From assembly GCF_900142845.1 (NCBI RefSeq), contig NZ_FSRU01000001.1:1798001-1862000 (forward strand): a stretch of 64,000 bases of DNA, in the 5' to 3' direction. This DNA comes from Paraburkholderia phenazinium. GTDB lineage: Bacteria; Pseudomonadota; Gammaproteobacteria; Burkholderiales; Burkholderiaceae. Within the stretch, counting starts at the first letter, position 1; every line of letters begins with the position of its first letter. Under the pieces are notes generated by a model. That model was not told where the DNA came from, made no database searches, and saw nothing but the letters and a program-made list of their open reading frames with translations. Shown in pieces: positions 56,038 to 64,000 of this stretch. The translations under genes were made by a program, and so were the position numbers.

Positions 56038-56376
56038 TTAGTCGGCCACCACCTTCAGGTGGTTCTTGACGCTTTGCACGCCGTTCACGTTTTGCGTCAC
56101 TTCTGCCGCCGCTGCCTTGTCGTCCGAGCTCGGCACCGTGCCCGTCAGCCACACCACGCCGTGACGGGTCTTGACGTGAATATGGGTCGATTTCACGTTG
56201 CTGGCGCCGAGCAGATCGGCCTTCACCTTGGTGGTGATCGTGCCGTCGTCGATGTGCTGGCCCATCGTTTCCGAAGCAGCGGGCGGCGCCGAGCTGCTCG
56301 TTTGAGCGGTAGCGTTCAGGGCGAAAGCGACACAGGCGATGCTGCCGGCTGCCTTGATGAAATTGAGGGTCTTCAT
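56038..56376 (-). CDS. BON-domain periplasmic protein
   Basis: 112 residues. A Sec signal peptide (K-T-L-N-F-I-K, hydrophobic core, N-A-T-A-Q) precedes one BON domain: D-D-G-T-I-T-T-K-V-K-A-D-L-L then T-H-I-H-V-K-T-R-H-G-V-V-W-L-T-G-T-V. BON proteins (OsmY, DolP type) bind phospholipid and stabilise the envelope under osmotic stress. A single domain of this size is common in Burkholderia. It is the only member here. Confidence 0.9.
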   Translation of the reverse strand: MKTLNFIKAAGSIACVAFALNATAQTSSSAPPAASETMGQHIDDGTITTKVKADLLGASNVKSTHIHVKTRHGVVWLTGTVPSSDDKAAAAEVTQNVNGVQSVKNHLKVVAD

Positions 56377-56750
56377 AGGTCGAGCTCCTTTGTGTTGTTG
56401 ATAAAAAATGCGGTCCTGTTAATCGTCCACATGGCTTCGAAGCGCAAGGAGCGTTCCCGGTAAGGCTATCGCGTGGTCCGGACGCGGCAAATGCCGTTGC
56501 GGCAAGGGACTCACGCGCTGTGCGGTGCAACACAAGCCGTTGCTGCGCGGCCTTGGCGGCCTGGTCGGCCGGTTGTGGTTCTTTGTAAACATTTTTCCGG
56601 CGGATTGTAAAAGTTGGGGCTCGAATGGCCTGCGCGGCCTCGGCGAAAAAACTAAAGCTGAGAAAAAACAGCAGTTTGCGAGAGCTGGTACGGCAGTTGC
56701 TCTGCATAGGCCACACGATGTTTTCGAACTGTTCACAGGACCTGACTACA

Positions 56751-58274
56751 ATGCCGCCTTCAATCGAACTACGCACGAGGCAGTCGCTCGCACTGACACC
56801 GCGGTTGCAACAGTCAGTGCGGCTATTGCAGTTGTCGTCCCTCGAATTCCAGCAGGAGTTGCGGACTGCCCTCGACACGAATCCGTTTCTCGAATACGAC
56901 GCCACCGATACCGAAGACGTTGCGCTCGCAACTTCTTCGACGGGCGGTGACGGCGTCGAGGCCGTCGCCGGCGAAACCGCTACGGTGAGCGAACGCGAGA
57001 CGACGCTCGACACCGCGGTGGCCGACACGCGCGAGAGCGTGTCTCAGGATGAAGCGTCCAGCGACTACTCGAGCGATTCCAGCGACTCGAACGACTACGC
57101 CAGCGAATACTCCGGCGATTCGTTCAGCCGCAGTTCGTCGCGCCAGAACGGCGATTCCGAAGGCAGCGATCCGGCCGACTGGGCCCGTTCCCAACCCACG
57201 CTGCGTGAACAGTTGCACGACGCGTTGCGGCTGTACCGGCTCGACCAGCGCGATCGGGAAGTCGCACGTTTCGTGATCGAAGCGCTCGACGACGACGGCT
57301 ATCTGCGTCAGGACCTGGCCGATCTGGCCGCGATCGTCGACCTCGAGCCCGTATTGACCGAAGACGAATTGCTGGTGGCATTGCGCCTCGTGCAGGCGCT
57401 TGACCGTCCGGGCGTCGGCGCGCGCACGCTCTCCGAGTGCCTCGCGCTGCAACTCCACGCCATGCCCGACGACGTGCCCGGGCGCGATGTCGCGCTGCAG
57501 ATCGTCGAGCATCACCTTGAACGGCTCGCACGCCGCGAGCAGGCGGAATTGCAAAAGCAGATCGGCTGCTCGGCGGAAGAATTGCGCGTGGCCTGTGCGC
57601 TGGTGCGCAAGCTCGACCCGAAGCCCGGTAATTTCTATGGCCGCACCGAAGACAACTATGTCGTGCCGGACGTGATCGTGCGCCAGGTGCGCAACAAGTG
57701 GATCGTCAATATCAACCCGGCGGTGCAGCCGCGTGCGCGGATTCATCGTATGTACGCTGAGCTGTTTGCGCAATCCGCCGGCGCGAGCCGTTCGCCGCTC
57801 GCGCAGCAACTGCAGGAAGCGCGCTGGCTGATCCGCAATGCGCAGCAGCGTTTCGATACGATTCAGCGCGTGGCCGAATGCATCGTCGCGCATCAGAAGG
57901 CCTTCTTCCAGTACGGCGAGATCGCGCTCAAGCCGATGGTGCTGCGCGACGTCGCCGAAGAACTCGGCCTGCATGAGTCCACGATCTCGCGCGCTACGGG
58001 CAACAAGTACATGGCGACGCCGCGCGGCATTTTCGAATTCAAGCATTTCTTCCCGCGCGAACTGGGCACCGAAAGCGGCGGTACCTGTTCCGCCGCGGCC
58101 GTGCGCGCGTTGCTCAAGGAAATGATCGCCGCGGAGAACACCAGCGATCCGCTCTCGGACGTCTCGCTCGCGCGCATGCTGGCCGAGCAGGGCGTGCTGG
58201 TTGCGCGGCGCACCGTGGCGAAGTACCGGCACTTGATGAAGGTGCCGCCGGCTGAACTGCGTCGCCAGATCTAG
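56751..58274 (+). CDS. rpoN: RNA polymerase sigma-54 factor
   Basis: 507 residues from the ATG at 56751 (an in-frame ATG at 56718 adds 11 residues). The N-terminal activator-interaction region I is Gln/Leu-rich (R-Q-S-L-A-L-T-P-R-L-Q-Q-S-V-R-L-L-Q-L). Region II is a long Ser/Asp-rich stretch (about residues 85-145). The core-binding domain and helix-turn-helix follow, and the C-terminal RpoN box A-R-R-T-V-A-K-Y-R is intact. The usual neighbours of the housekeeping rpoN (lptB upstream, hpf/ptsN downstream) are absent, so this is probably a second copy with a specialised role. Confidence 0.93.
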   Translation: MPPSIELRTRQSLALTPRLQQSVRLLQLSSLEFQQELRTALDTNPFLEYDATDTEDVALATSSTGGDGVEAVAGETATVSERETTLDTAVADTRESVSQDEASSDYSSDSSDSNDYASEYSGDSFSRSSSRQNGDSEGSDPADWARSQPTLREQLHDALRLYRLDQRDREVARFVIEALDDDGYLRQDLADLAAIVDLEPVLTEDELLVALRLVQALDRPGVGARTLSECLALQLHAMPDDVPGRDVALQIVEHHLERLARREQAELQKQIGCSAEELRVACALVRKLDPKPGNFYGRTEDNYVVPDVIVRQVRNKWIVNINPAVQPRARIHRMYAELFAQSAGASRSPLAQQLQEARWLIRNAQQRFDTIQRVAECIVAHQKAFFQYGEIALKPMVLRDVAEELGLHESTISRATGNKYMATPRGIFEFKHFFPRELGTESGGTCSAAAVRALLKEMIAAENTSDPLSDVSLARMLAEQGVLVARRTVAKYRHLMKVPPAELRRQI

Positions 58275-58601
58275 GCCTTCAGATGCGCGGCGTTCGCCCC
58301 TTGAACGCCGTCGCCCGCATTGAGTTTTCCACGCCTCCTCCAGGTTTATCCGCAAAACGTCGTTCGTAAGGATGGACGTTTTGCCCGCGCCCCATTACAT
58401 TGATGGCCGGACCGCGCGTCGCATACGCGCGGTTGCAGTGCGCGCGCGTGTGGCCCGCAGAGGGCCGTCCTCGTCGCGGCGCTGCAACGTGTCTATGGGA
58501 ACTGTCTGGAACATCGCGTGCCGGTGCATCCGGCATGCTGCTACGACGAGGCGGGACAGGGGGCGCTGGCCCACTCTGCCTGCATCGCGAGGAGTGCGTG
58601 G
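58275..58601. other. Intergenic region without a supported gene
   Basis: About 327 bases after rpoN. No terminator with a T-tract is obvious. The last 15 bases hold the GAGGAG ribosome-binding site of the aminotransferase gene. Confidence 0.4.
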
Positions 58602-59801
58602 ATGAAGTATTCAAGTCTGGTCGAGCGCCTGCAAGGCAAGCGTACGTCCGCGTGGGAGATTCACCATGCCGCGCAACAGGCGCGCGCAAGAGGCGAAGAT
58701 GTGATCGTGCTGAGCGTGGGCGATCCCGACTTCGCGACGCCGGAGGCGATCGTCGAGCGGGCAGTCGACGCATTGCGCGGTGGCGATACGCACTACACCA
58801 CGGTGGTGGGGCGCGAGCCCTTGCGTGCCGCGATTGCGCGTGAGCACACGCGCACTACCGGCCGTGCCGTGAGTACGGAAAACGTGATGCTGTGCGCCGG
58901 TGCGCAGAACGGCATCTTCGCCACGTCGCTTTGCCTGTGCGAGGCCGGCGACGAAGTCATCGTGCCGGAGCCGCTGTATCTGACCTACGAAGCCTGCGTG
59001 CGGGCCTCGGGCGCCACGCTGGTGCCCGTGCCGGTCGATCCGGCGCGCGGTTTCCATCTGGATTGCGATGCGCTCGAAGCGGCCATCACACCGCGCACCA
59101 AAGCGATTTTCTTCGCCACGCCGTGCAACCCCACTGGCGTCGTGATGCCGCGTGCCGATCTGGAACGCATCGCGCAACTGGCTCGCCAGCATGACTTGTG
59201 GGTGCTGTCCGACGAGGTCTATGCCGACCTGACGTTCGAACGCGAGCACGTCAGCATTGTGTCGCTCGAGGGCATGGCCGAGCGGACCGTGACCATTGCC
59301 AGCCTGTCGAAATCGCATGCCATGGCGGGCTGGCGAGTGGGCTGGGCTGTCGGACCCAAGGAGCTGATCGGTCATCTGGGCCGACTGGCGCTGTGCATGC
59401 TGTATGGGTTGCCTGGGTTTATCCAGGAGGCCGCGCTCACCGCGTTCGAGCAAAAGGCGCAGATCGTCGCCGAGATGCGCGAGGTGTATCGGCGCCGCCG
59501 CGACGTCGTCTATGAGCGCTTGAGCCAGGTGAAGGGACTGCGCTGCCTGTTGCCCGAAGCGGGCATGTTCATGATGGTGGACGTCAGCGGCTGCGGCCTC
59601 GATACCGTCGATTTCACCTGGCAACTGTTTCGGGCCCAGGGCGTCTCGCTGCTCGATGCGAGCGCCTTCGGCGAGACCGCCAACGGTTTCGTGCGGCTCG
59701 GCTTCGTGGTCGACGAGGTCCGGCTTGCCGAGGCCTGCGAGCGTATCGCTGCGTTTGTCGCGAGCCTGCAGGTGAGCGCGCCGGCCTTGAACGCGGACTA
59801 A
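58602..59801 (+). CDS. Class I/II PLP-dependent aminotransferase (arginine:pyruvate or aspartate type)
   Basis: 399 residues from the ATG at 58602. The fold-type I pattern is present: G-D-P-D-F near residue 42, T-P-C-N-P-T-G-V-V, D-E-V-Y-A-D and the PLP lysine in S-L-S-K-S-H-A-M-A-G-W-R-V-G-W. The family includes aspartate, aromatic and arginine:pyruvate transaminases; the sequence resembles the last by eye, but substrate is not certain. It lies after rpoN and before a lytic transglycosylase; it could belong with the amine-catabolic genes further downstream, though they are separate units. Confidence 0.9.
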   Translation: MKYSSLVERLQGKRTSAWEIHHAAQQARARGEDVIVLSVGDPDFATPEAIVERAVDALRGGDTHYTTVVGREPLRAAIAREHTRTTGRAVSTENVMLCAGAQNGIFATSLCLCEAGDEVIVPEPLYLTYEACVRASGATLVPVPVDPARGFHLDCDALEAAITPRTKAIFFATPCNPTGVVMPRADLERIAQLARQHDLWVLSDEVYADLTFEREHVSIVSLEGMAERTVTIASLSKSHAMAGWRVGWAVGPKELIGHLGRLALCMLYGLPGFIQEAALTAFEQKAQIVAEMREVYRRRRDVVYERLSQVKGLRCLLPEAGMFMMVDVSGCGLDTVDFTWQLFRAQGVSLLDASAFGETANGFVRLGFVVDEVRLAEACERIAAFVASLQVSAPALNAD

Positions 59802-59949
59802 GCCGAGGAAAGCGCACTAAAGCGGGTTCCACGCGGCGCGTCAGGCGCTGCGATCTTGATACGGCGTTTACGTCGGGCGGACGGGTTTTTGTTCGCCCGA
59901 TATGCCATTCCCGTTACTGTTCATCGCACGCTAATAACCAGCGGGCGAT

Positions 59950-60660
59950 ATGCAGAACAAGCAAACGAACAGGGGAAGGGACGGCCGCGCCACGCGAGCC
60001 ACACGCTGGATGCGACTGGCGGTGGGCATGCTGGCGCTGTCATTTGCGAGTGCGATGCAGGCGGCCGAAGCGCCGCTGATCACGGATGCGCCGGGCGTCG
60101 ACACGCCGGGCCTGGCTGCACCGGCAGTGGCCGTACCCGTCATGGCCAACCAGCCGGCGAGCGACGGCAACGCATCGGCACTCGTTGAAATCGCAACCAT
60201 CTTGTCAGGGCAATTCCGTGTGGCGCGCGGAGAGTCGACTGCCATTGCGCATGCGGTGCTCGACGCGGCGGATCGCTTTGCGATGTCGCCGGTGTTGCTG
60301 CTTGGCGTGATCGCCACGGAATCGGGCTTCAACCGGCGTGCTGTCAGCTCAGCGGGAGCGCAAGGGCTGATGCAGGTGTTGCCTTCGGCGCACCCGCAAC
60401 TGGTCTCGGGCGGCAAGGATCTCTCCGATCCGGTCGTCAACGTGACCATCGGCTCGTCGATCTTGCGCGGCTATCTCGACGCCGCGGGCGGCAATGTCGA
60501 CTCGGCACTGTCGCGCTACAGTGGCGGCGGCAAAGGCTACGCGCGGCGCGTAGCGCTGCAGATGCAGCAGTTCTCCTGCTTTTCCCAGGGTGATAAATGC
60601 GTCAAATCCTCGATCGCAATTCCGGGAGTCCGCCCGGCAATTCGTAGAAAACGGCTGTAG
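59950..60660 (+). CDS. Lytic transglycosylase (Slt/goose-lysozyme-like domain)
   Basis: 236 residues. A Sec signal peptide with Ala-rich end (A-S-A-M-Q-A-A-E) leads to a Pro/Ala linker and a SLT domain. The catalytic glutamate is in I-A-T-E-S-G-F-N, followed by V-S-S-A-G-A-Q-G-L-M-Q-V-L-P, the conserved substrate-groove block. A later L-R-G-Y-L-D-A and S-R-Y-S-G-G-G-K-G-Y-A match the family. It cleaves peptidoglycan to anhydro-muropeptides in the periplasm. The C-terminal tail is basic. Confidence 0.9.
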   Translation: MQNKQTNRGRDGRATRATRWMRLAVGMLALSFASAMQAAEAPLITDAPGVDTPGLAAPAVAVPVMANQPASDGNASALVEIATILSGQFRVARGESTAIAHAVLDAADRFAMSPVLLLGVIATESGFNRRAVSSAGAQGLMQVLPSAHPQLVSGGKDLSDPVVNVTIGSSILRGYLDAAGGNVDSALSRYSGGGKGYARRVALQMQQFSCFSQGDKCVKSSIAIPGVRPAIRRKRL

Positions 60661-60772
60661 CGGTCAAGCCGGCGGTACCACGACGTTGACAGCAGTCCTC
60701 GAAAGACAAGCGGGTGCCGGCGTCACGCTCTTGCCATAACGTGATGTCATGGGCACCAAAACAATTCCGGTG

Positions 60773-60801
60773 TTGTCGCCGCAAAATAGACTCACTATAT
60801 T
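60773..60801 (+). promoter_or_regulatory. Promoter of the ABC binding-protein gene
   Basis: TTGTCG (60773-60778), 17-base spacer, TATATT (60796-60801). It would give a leader of about 50 bases to the GTG start at 60860. Confidence 0.5.
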
Positions 60802-60859
60802 TTGCTCAACGCGCATTACACCCACGATATCTTTCGCCTAACGTTTCGAGGACACAGTC

Positions 60860-61918
60860 GTGATCAAGAAGCCAACGTTGCGCCCGCTTGCCGCAGTTCT
60901 GATTCTTGGTGTCGCGGGTCTGGTGCCTGCGTGTCTAACGCCTGTTTTTGCCGCTGGGCAAATTACCTTCGTCTCCCAAGGCGGTACGTATCAGGAAGCG
61001 CAGACGAAGGCGATCCTCGATCCGGCCGCGAAACTGCTGAACATCACCGTGAACCAGGACAGCATCCCGGACGCGTGGCCGCAGATCAAGGCACAGGGCG
61101 CGACCGGCAAGCCGATCTGGGACGTGGTCGATACACCGACCTCCAACTGTCTGCGTGGCGGCCACGAAGGCCTGCTCGAAAAGCTCGATTTCTCGAAGAT
61201 CCCCAATGCGGCCGCGATGCCTGAGAAATACCGCACGCCGTATTCGGTCGCCTATGAGTTCTATTCGACGGTCATCGGCTACAACAAGAAGACCTTGAAG
61301 AAGGTGCCGCAAAGCTGGGCCGATTTCTGGAACGTGAAGGGATTCCCCGGCACGCGCGCGTTGCGCAACGACCCGCAGACGGTACTCGAAGCCGCGCTCC
61401 TCGCCGACGGCGTGCCGCGCGACAAGCTTTATCCGCTCGATGTCGACCGTGCGTTCAGGAAGCTTCAGCAGATCAAGCCGGACGTGACCGTCTGGTGGAC
61501 ATCGGGAGGGCAGTCGGCGCAACTGCTGCACGACGGGGAAGTCGATATGACGATGATCTGGAACGGCCGCGCGAGCGCCGTGCGCAAGGATAATCCCGAC
61601 ATCGACTTCACGTTCAACGACGGTATTCTCCAGAACACCCAGTTATGCATTCTGAAGAACGCACCGAACCTCCCCGAGGCGATCAAGTTCGTCAACGCCG
61701 CCGTCTCGCCGGACTTGCAGGCGAACCTGCCGCTCTACATCGACTACGGCCCGGGCAATCCGGCGGCCTTCAAGACGGGCAAGATCGACGCGAAGCGCGC
61801 GAGCGAGCTGCCGAGTTCACCGGATAACGCGGCGAAGCAGGCGCTCATGTCAGAGGAGTGGTGGGCCTCGGACGCCGGGATTCAGGCGAAGGCGCGCTGG
61901 CTCAAGTTCATGCAGTAA
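60860..61918 (+). CDS. Periplasmic binding protein of a polyamine-type ABC transporter
   Basis: 352 residues, GTG start at 60860 with GAGGA 8 bases upstream. A signal peptide ends near F-A-A-G. The mature protein fits the PotD/PotF branch of solute-binding proteins: F-V-S-Q-G-G-T-Y-Q-E-A-Q near the N-terminus, W-D-V-V-D-T, and M-I-W-N-G-R-A. Ligand could be putrescine, spermidine or another amine. No permease or ATPase gene is in the window, so the rest of the transporter lies elsewhere or on the far side. Next to it lie a GMC oxidoreductase and an aldehyde dehydrogenase. Confidence 0.9.
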   Translation: MIKKPTLRPLAAVLILGVAGLVPACLTPVFAAGQITFVSQGGTYQEAQTKAILDPAAKLLNITVNQDSIPDAWPQIKAQGATGKPIWDVVDTPTSNCLRGGHEGLLEKLDFSKIPNAAAMPEKYRTPYSVAYEFYSTVIGYNKKTLKKVPQSWADFWNVKGFPGTRALRNDPQTVLEAALLADGVPRDKLYPLDVDRAFRKLQQIKPDVTVWWTSGGQSAQLLHDGEVDMTMIWNGRASAVRKDNPDIDFTFNDGILQNTQLCILKNAPNLPEAIKFVNAAVSPDLQANLPLYIDYGPGNPAAFKTGKIDAKRASELPSSPDNAAKQALMSEEWWASDAGIQAKARWLKFMQ

Positions 61919-62014
61919 AGCGCAGCGTGCTTGCCTGCACGCGGGCTGACAGCCTCGCGGGCTCGCCCTGCCGCGCCGGCCCCGCACAGTTCAACGCCTG
62001 CGTACTCAGCGAAC

Positions 62015-63703
62015 GTGATCGACTATCTGATTCTCGGCGGCGGTTCGGCCGGCTGCGTGCTCGCGGCGCGCCTGTCCGAAGAGGCCGGCAAGACCGTCTG
62101 CCTAGTCGAGGCCGGCCGCAACATCTCGCGGACGGACATGCCCGCTGCCGTGCGCAGCCGGTATCCCGGCCGCGCCTATCTCGACACGGCGAACATCTGG
62201 CAGCGCCTGAAGGCGCGCATGAGTACGTCGGCGACGACACGCCGTTACGAACAGGCGCGCCTGCTCGGCGGAGGCTCGGCGATCAATGCGCTGATGGCGA
62301 ATCGCGGCGCGCCTGCCGATTACGACGAATGGCACGCGCTCGGCGCACACGGCTGGAACTGGAGCGCGTGCCTGCCGTACTTCCGCAAACTCGAATCCGA
62401 TTGCGACTTCGACGGCGAGTTGCATGGCACGAGCGGCCCGGTCCGCATTCAGCGCGCGAACGGGGCACGCATTTCGCCTTTCGTGCGCGCGGTACTCGAC
62501 ACGCTCGATGCGCACGGCCACGTCCGGCGCAACGACCAGAATGGCGTGTGGCAGGACGGTACGTTCATCGGATCGATTGCCGTGAGCGAGGCCGGCGAGC
62601 GTATCCCGACCTCGGTCTGCTATCTCGACGACGCGGTGCGCGCCCGCCCGAACCTCGAGATTCGCACCGGAACGCTCGTCGAGCGCGTGCTGTTCGACGG
62701 CACGCGCGCAGTCGGCGCGCGCATCGTCGCCGGTGAGGGCCGGGATGGCGTGGCTGAAGAATTGCGCGCCGCGCACGTGATTGTCTGCGCTGGCGCGATC
62801 CACAGTCCCGCGCTGCTGATGAGAAGCGGCATCGGACCGGCCGCTGAGCTCGCCGCGCTCGGTATCGAGGTACGCGCGGATCGAGCCGGCGTCGGCGGCA
62901 ATCTGATGGAGCATCCGTCGATCGCTGTTTCCGCGGTTTTGCCGTGGACTGCGCGCACGCCGTTTCCCGACGAGCATCACGAGCAGGCCATCGTGCGCTT
63001 TTCGTCAGGCATGCCCGGCACGGTCCCCGGCGACATGCACGGTGCGATCCTGTCGCGTTCAGGCTGGCATTCAGTCGGCTACCGGCTCGGCACGATCTTC
63101 TTCTGGGTGAACAAGTCCTACTCGCGCGGCCGTGTGACACTAACCTCGGCGAGTCCGCATTGCGAGCCCGCTGTCGATTTCAACATGCTGTCCGATGCGC
63201 GCGATCTCGAACGCCTGAAGCGGGCGCTGCGCTTCGGCGCTGAAACGCTGGCCGATCCGATGATGGCGAAGCATCGCACGACGCTGCTGCCTTCGAGCTA
63301 TTCGCCGCGTGTGGCGAGTGTGGCCGTGCCCGGTGCGTGGAATGCGTTGCAACGCGGCATGCTGAGCGCGCTGCTGGACATTGCGGGTCCGTTTCGCGCG
63401 TGGCTCGTGCGACGCGTGGTCACTCAGGGCGTGACGCTGAACGACTTGCTCGCCGACGATCGTGCCTTGACGAAATTCGTCACGCGCTCGGTGGGCGGCA
63501 CCTGGCATCCGTCGGGAACCTGCCGGATGGGCACCGCCGACGATCCGCTCGCGGTTTGCGATGCGCGTGGCGCCGTGTACGGCGTCAGCGGGCTATACGT
63601 ATGCGATGCGTCGCTGATGCCGTCGATACCCTGCGCCAATACGAATCTGCCGACCATCATGATCGCGGAGCGTATCGCGGATATGCTGCGTGGCCGCCCC
63701 TGA
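62015..63703 (+). CDS. GMC-family FAD oxidoreductase (choline-dehydrogenase-like)
   Basis: 562 residues from the GTG at 62015, which immediately precedes the FAD motif I-L-G-G-G-S-A-G-C-V-L-A; the frame is open upstream to 61931. R-L-L-G-G-G-S-A-I-N-A-L-M is the second FAD motif. The catalytic histidine is in H-P-S-G-T-C-R-M-G, and the Asn partner in A-N-T-N-L-P-T-I-M-I-A-E. Such enzymes oxidise alcohols to aldehydes. It starts 96 bases after the binding-protein gene and lies next to a convergent aldehyde dehydrogenase gene, which suggests a two-step alcohol oxidation. Confidence 0.93.
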   Translation: MIDYLILGGGSAGCVLAARLSEEAGKTVCLVEAGRNISRTDMPAAVRSRYPGRAYLDTANIWQRLKARMSTSATTRRYEQARLLGGGSAINALMANRGAPADYDEWHALGAHGWNWSACLPYFRKLESDCDFDGELHGTSGPVRIQRANGARISPFVRAVLDTLDAHGHVRRNDQNGVWQDGTFIGSIAVSEAGERIPTSVCYLDDAVRARPNLEIRTGTLVERVLFDGTRAVGARIVAGEGRDGVAEELRAAHVIVCAGAIHSPALLMRSGIGPAAELAALGIEVRADRAGVGGNLMEHPSIAVSAVLPWTARTPFPDEHHEQAIVRFSSGMPGTVPGDMHGAILSRSGWHSVGYRLGTIFFWVNKSYSRGRVTLTSASPHCEPAVDFNMLSDARDLERLKRALRFGAETLADPMMAKHRTTLLPSSYSPRVASVAVPGAWNALQRGMLSALLDIAGPFRAWLVRRVVTQGVTLNDLLADDRALTKFVTRSVGGTWHPSGTCRMGTADDPLAVCDARGAVYGVSGLYVCDASLMPSIPCANTNLPTIMIAERIADMLRGRP

Positions 63704-63792
63704 CCGGCGTGCCGACCCGGGGCAGCGAACCCGCAGCGCGCGGCCCGGAAACCGCTGAGGTGCTCGGTGACCGCGGGCGCGCCGAGTCGCCT

Positions 63793-64000
63793 TCAGTCTC
63801 CATATCCCACGATACCCTTCACCTCGAGAAACGCTTCGAGTCCCCATTCCGCGTATTCGCGCCCGTTGCCCGATTGCTTGTAGCCGCCGAAAGGCGAGCC
63901 GGCGTCCCATGAGGGATAGTTCAGGTACACGCTGCCTGCCCGCAACCGGAACGCCACGCGCCGCGCGCGTTCGAGATCGGCGGACTGGACGTAGGCCGCG
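63793..64000 (-). CDS. Aldehyde dehydrogenase, C-terminal fragment cut by the window
   Basis: The frame is open from the window end to a stop at 63793-63795. About 68 residues are visible and they match the ALDH C-terminus: [12 protein letters not shown], then [21 protein letters not shown], and E-A-F-L-E-V-K-G. This is the block that forms the substrate exit and dimer region. It is convergent with the GMC oxidoreductase and probably oxidises its aldehyde product. Confidence 0.92.
   Translation of the reverse strand, partial: AAYVQSADLERARRVAFRLRAGSVYLNYPSWDAGSPFGGYKQSGNGREYAEWGLEAFLEVKGIVGYGD

Overview
The window looks like part of a replicon, possibly a secondary chromosome, of a Burkholderia sensu lato member, most likely Paraburkholderia. 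Coding DNA is GC-rich with strong third-position GC. Diagnostic pairs are the convergent rpfF/rpfR BDSF signalling genes, a LuxR/DUF4902/LuxI quorum-sensing locus next to AidA proteins, and a Burkholderia-type rhamnolipid operon with its own efflux genes. No tRNA, rRNA, CRISPR array, transposase or prophage block was seen. The assignment is inference from gene content; no database was searched.

Layout. 1-5.3 kb: a truncated esterase, an orphan MreB paralogue, an alpha/beta hydrolase, a small unknown gene behind a structured terminator-bearing leader, and citrate synthase (gltA). 5.3-11.8 kb: a glycogen-debranching-type glucosidase, then an RpiR regulator and the three-gene unit it probably controls (C45 acyltransferase, class III aminotransferase, carboxymuconolactone-decarboxylase-like protein); near-identical operator-like sequences precede the regulator and the unit. 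12-17.7 kb: OsmC protein, a cytochrome b/molybdopterin oxidoreductase operon, a LuxR-type regulator and a divergent tryptophan-monooxygenase-like flavoenzyme. 17.7-30.5 kb is the most distinctive part: a gene-free stretch with a chain of stem-loops and two minus-strand terminators; luxR, a DUF4902 gene and luxI; two tandem aidA-like genes; and a seven-gene rhamnolipid unit (rhlA, an ICMT-like membrane methyltransferase, rhlB, DHA2 exporter, rhlC, NodT-type outer-membrane factor, HlyD/EmrA adaptor). Three lux-box-like 20-mers lie before luxI and each aidA gene. 30.6-31.5 kb: a TetR gene flanked by two copies of a 19-bp site, the second leading into what looks like the stump of a deleted membrane protein gene.

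32-44.7 kb: small housekeeping and transport genes, an M20 peptidase, an Ldh-family dehydrogenase, rpfF (BDSF synthase) convergent with rpfR (PAS-GGDEF-EAL receptor), and a large Lhr-type helicase. 44.8-52.5 kb: a type V autotransporter, aldo/keto reductase, FUSC protein, CPA1 antiporter and a small membrane protein. 52.5-56.4 kb: HAD phosphatase and several small stress-type proteins (DUF1488, glycine-zipper, DUF2383, BON) with a short 12-bp tandem repeat. 56.7-64 kb: an rpoN gene with an unusual Ser/Asp-rich region II, an aminotransferase, a lytic transglycosylase, and an amine/alcohol catabolic group (polyamine-type binding protein, GMC oxidoreductase, aldehyde dehydrogenase cut by the window end).

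How it fits together: two diffusible-signal systems (AHL and BDSF) lie within about 20 kb of each other, with surfactant synthesis and AidA proteins beside the AHL genes. The likely theme is density-dependent surface behaviour. The most novel-looking elements are the structured RNAs at 3.3 kb and 17.7-18 kb, the methyltransferase inside the rhamnolipid operon, the palindrome and double start in front of aidA, and the RpiR-controlled C45/aminotransferase unit.
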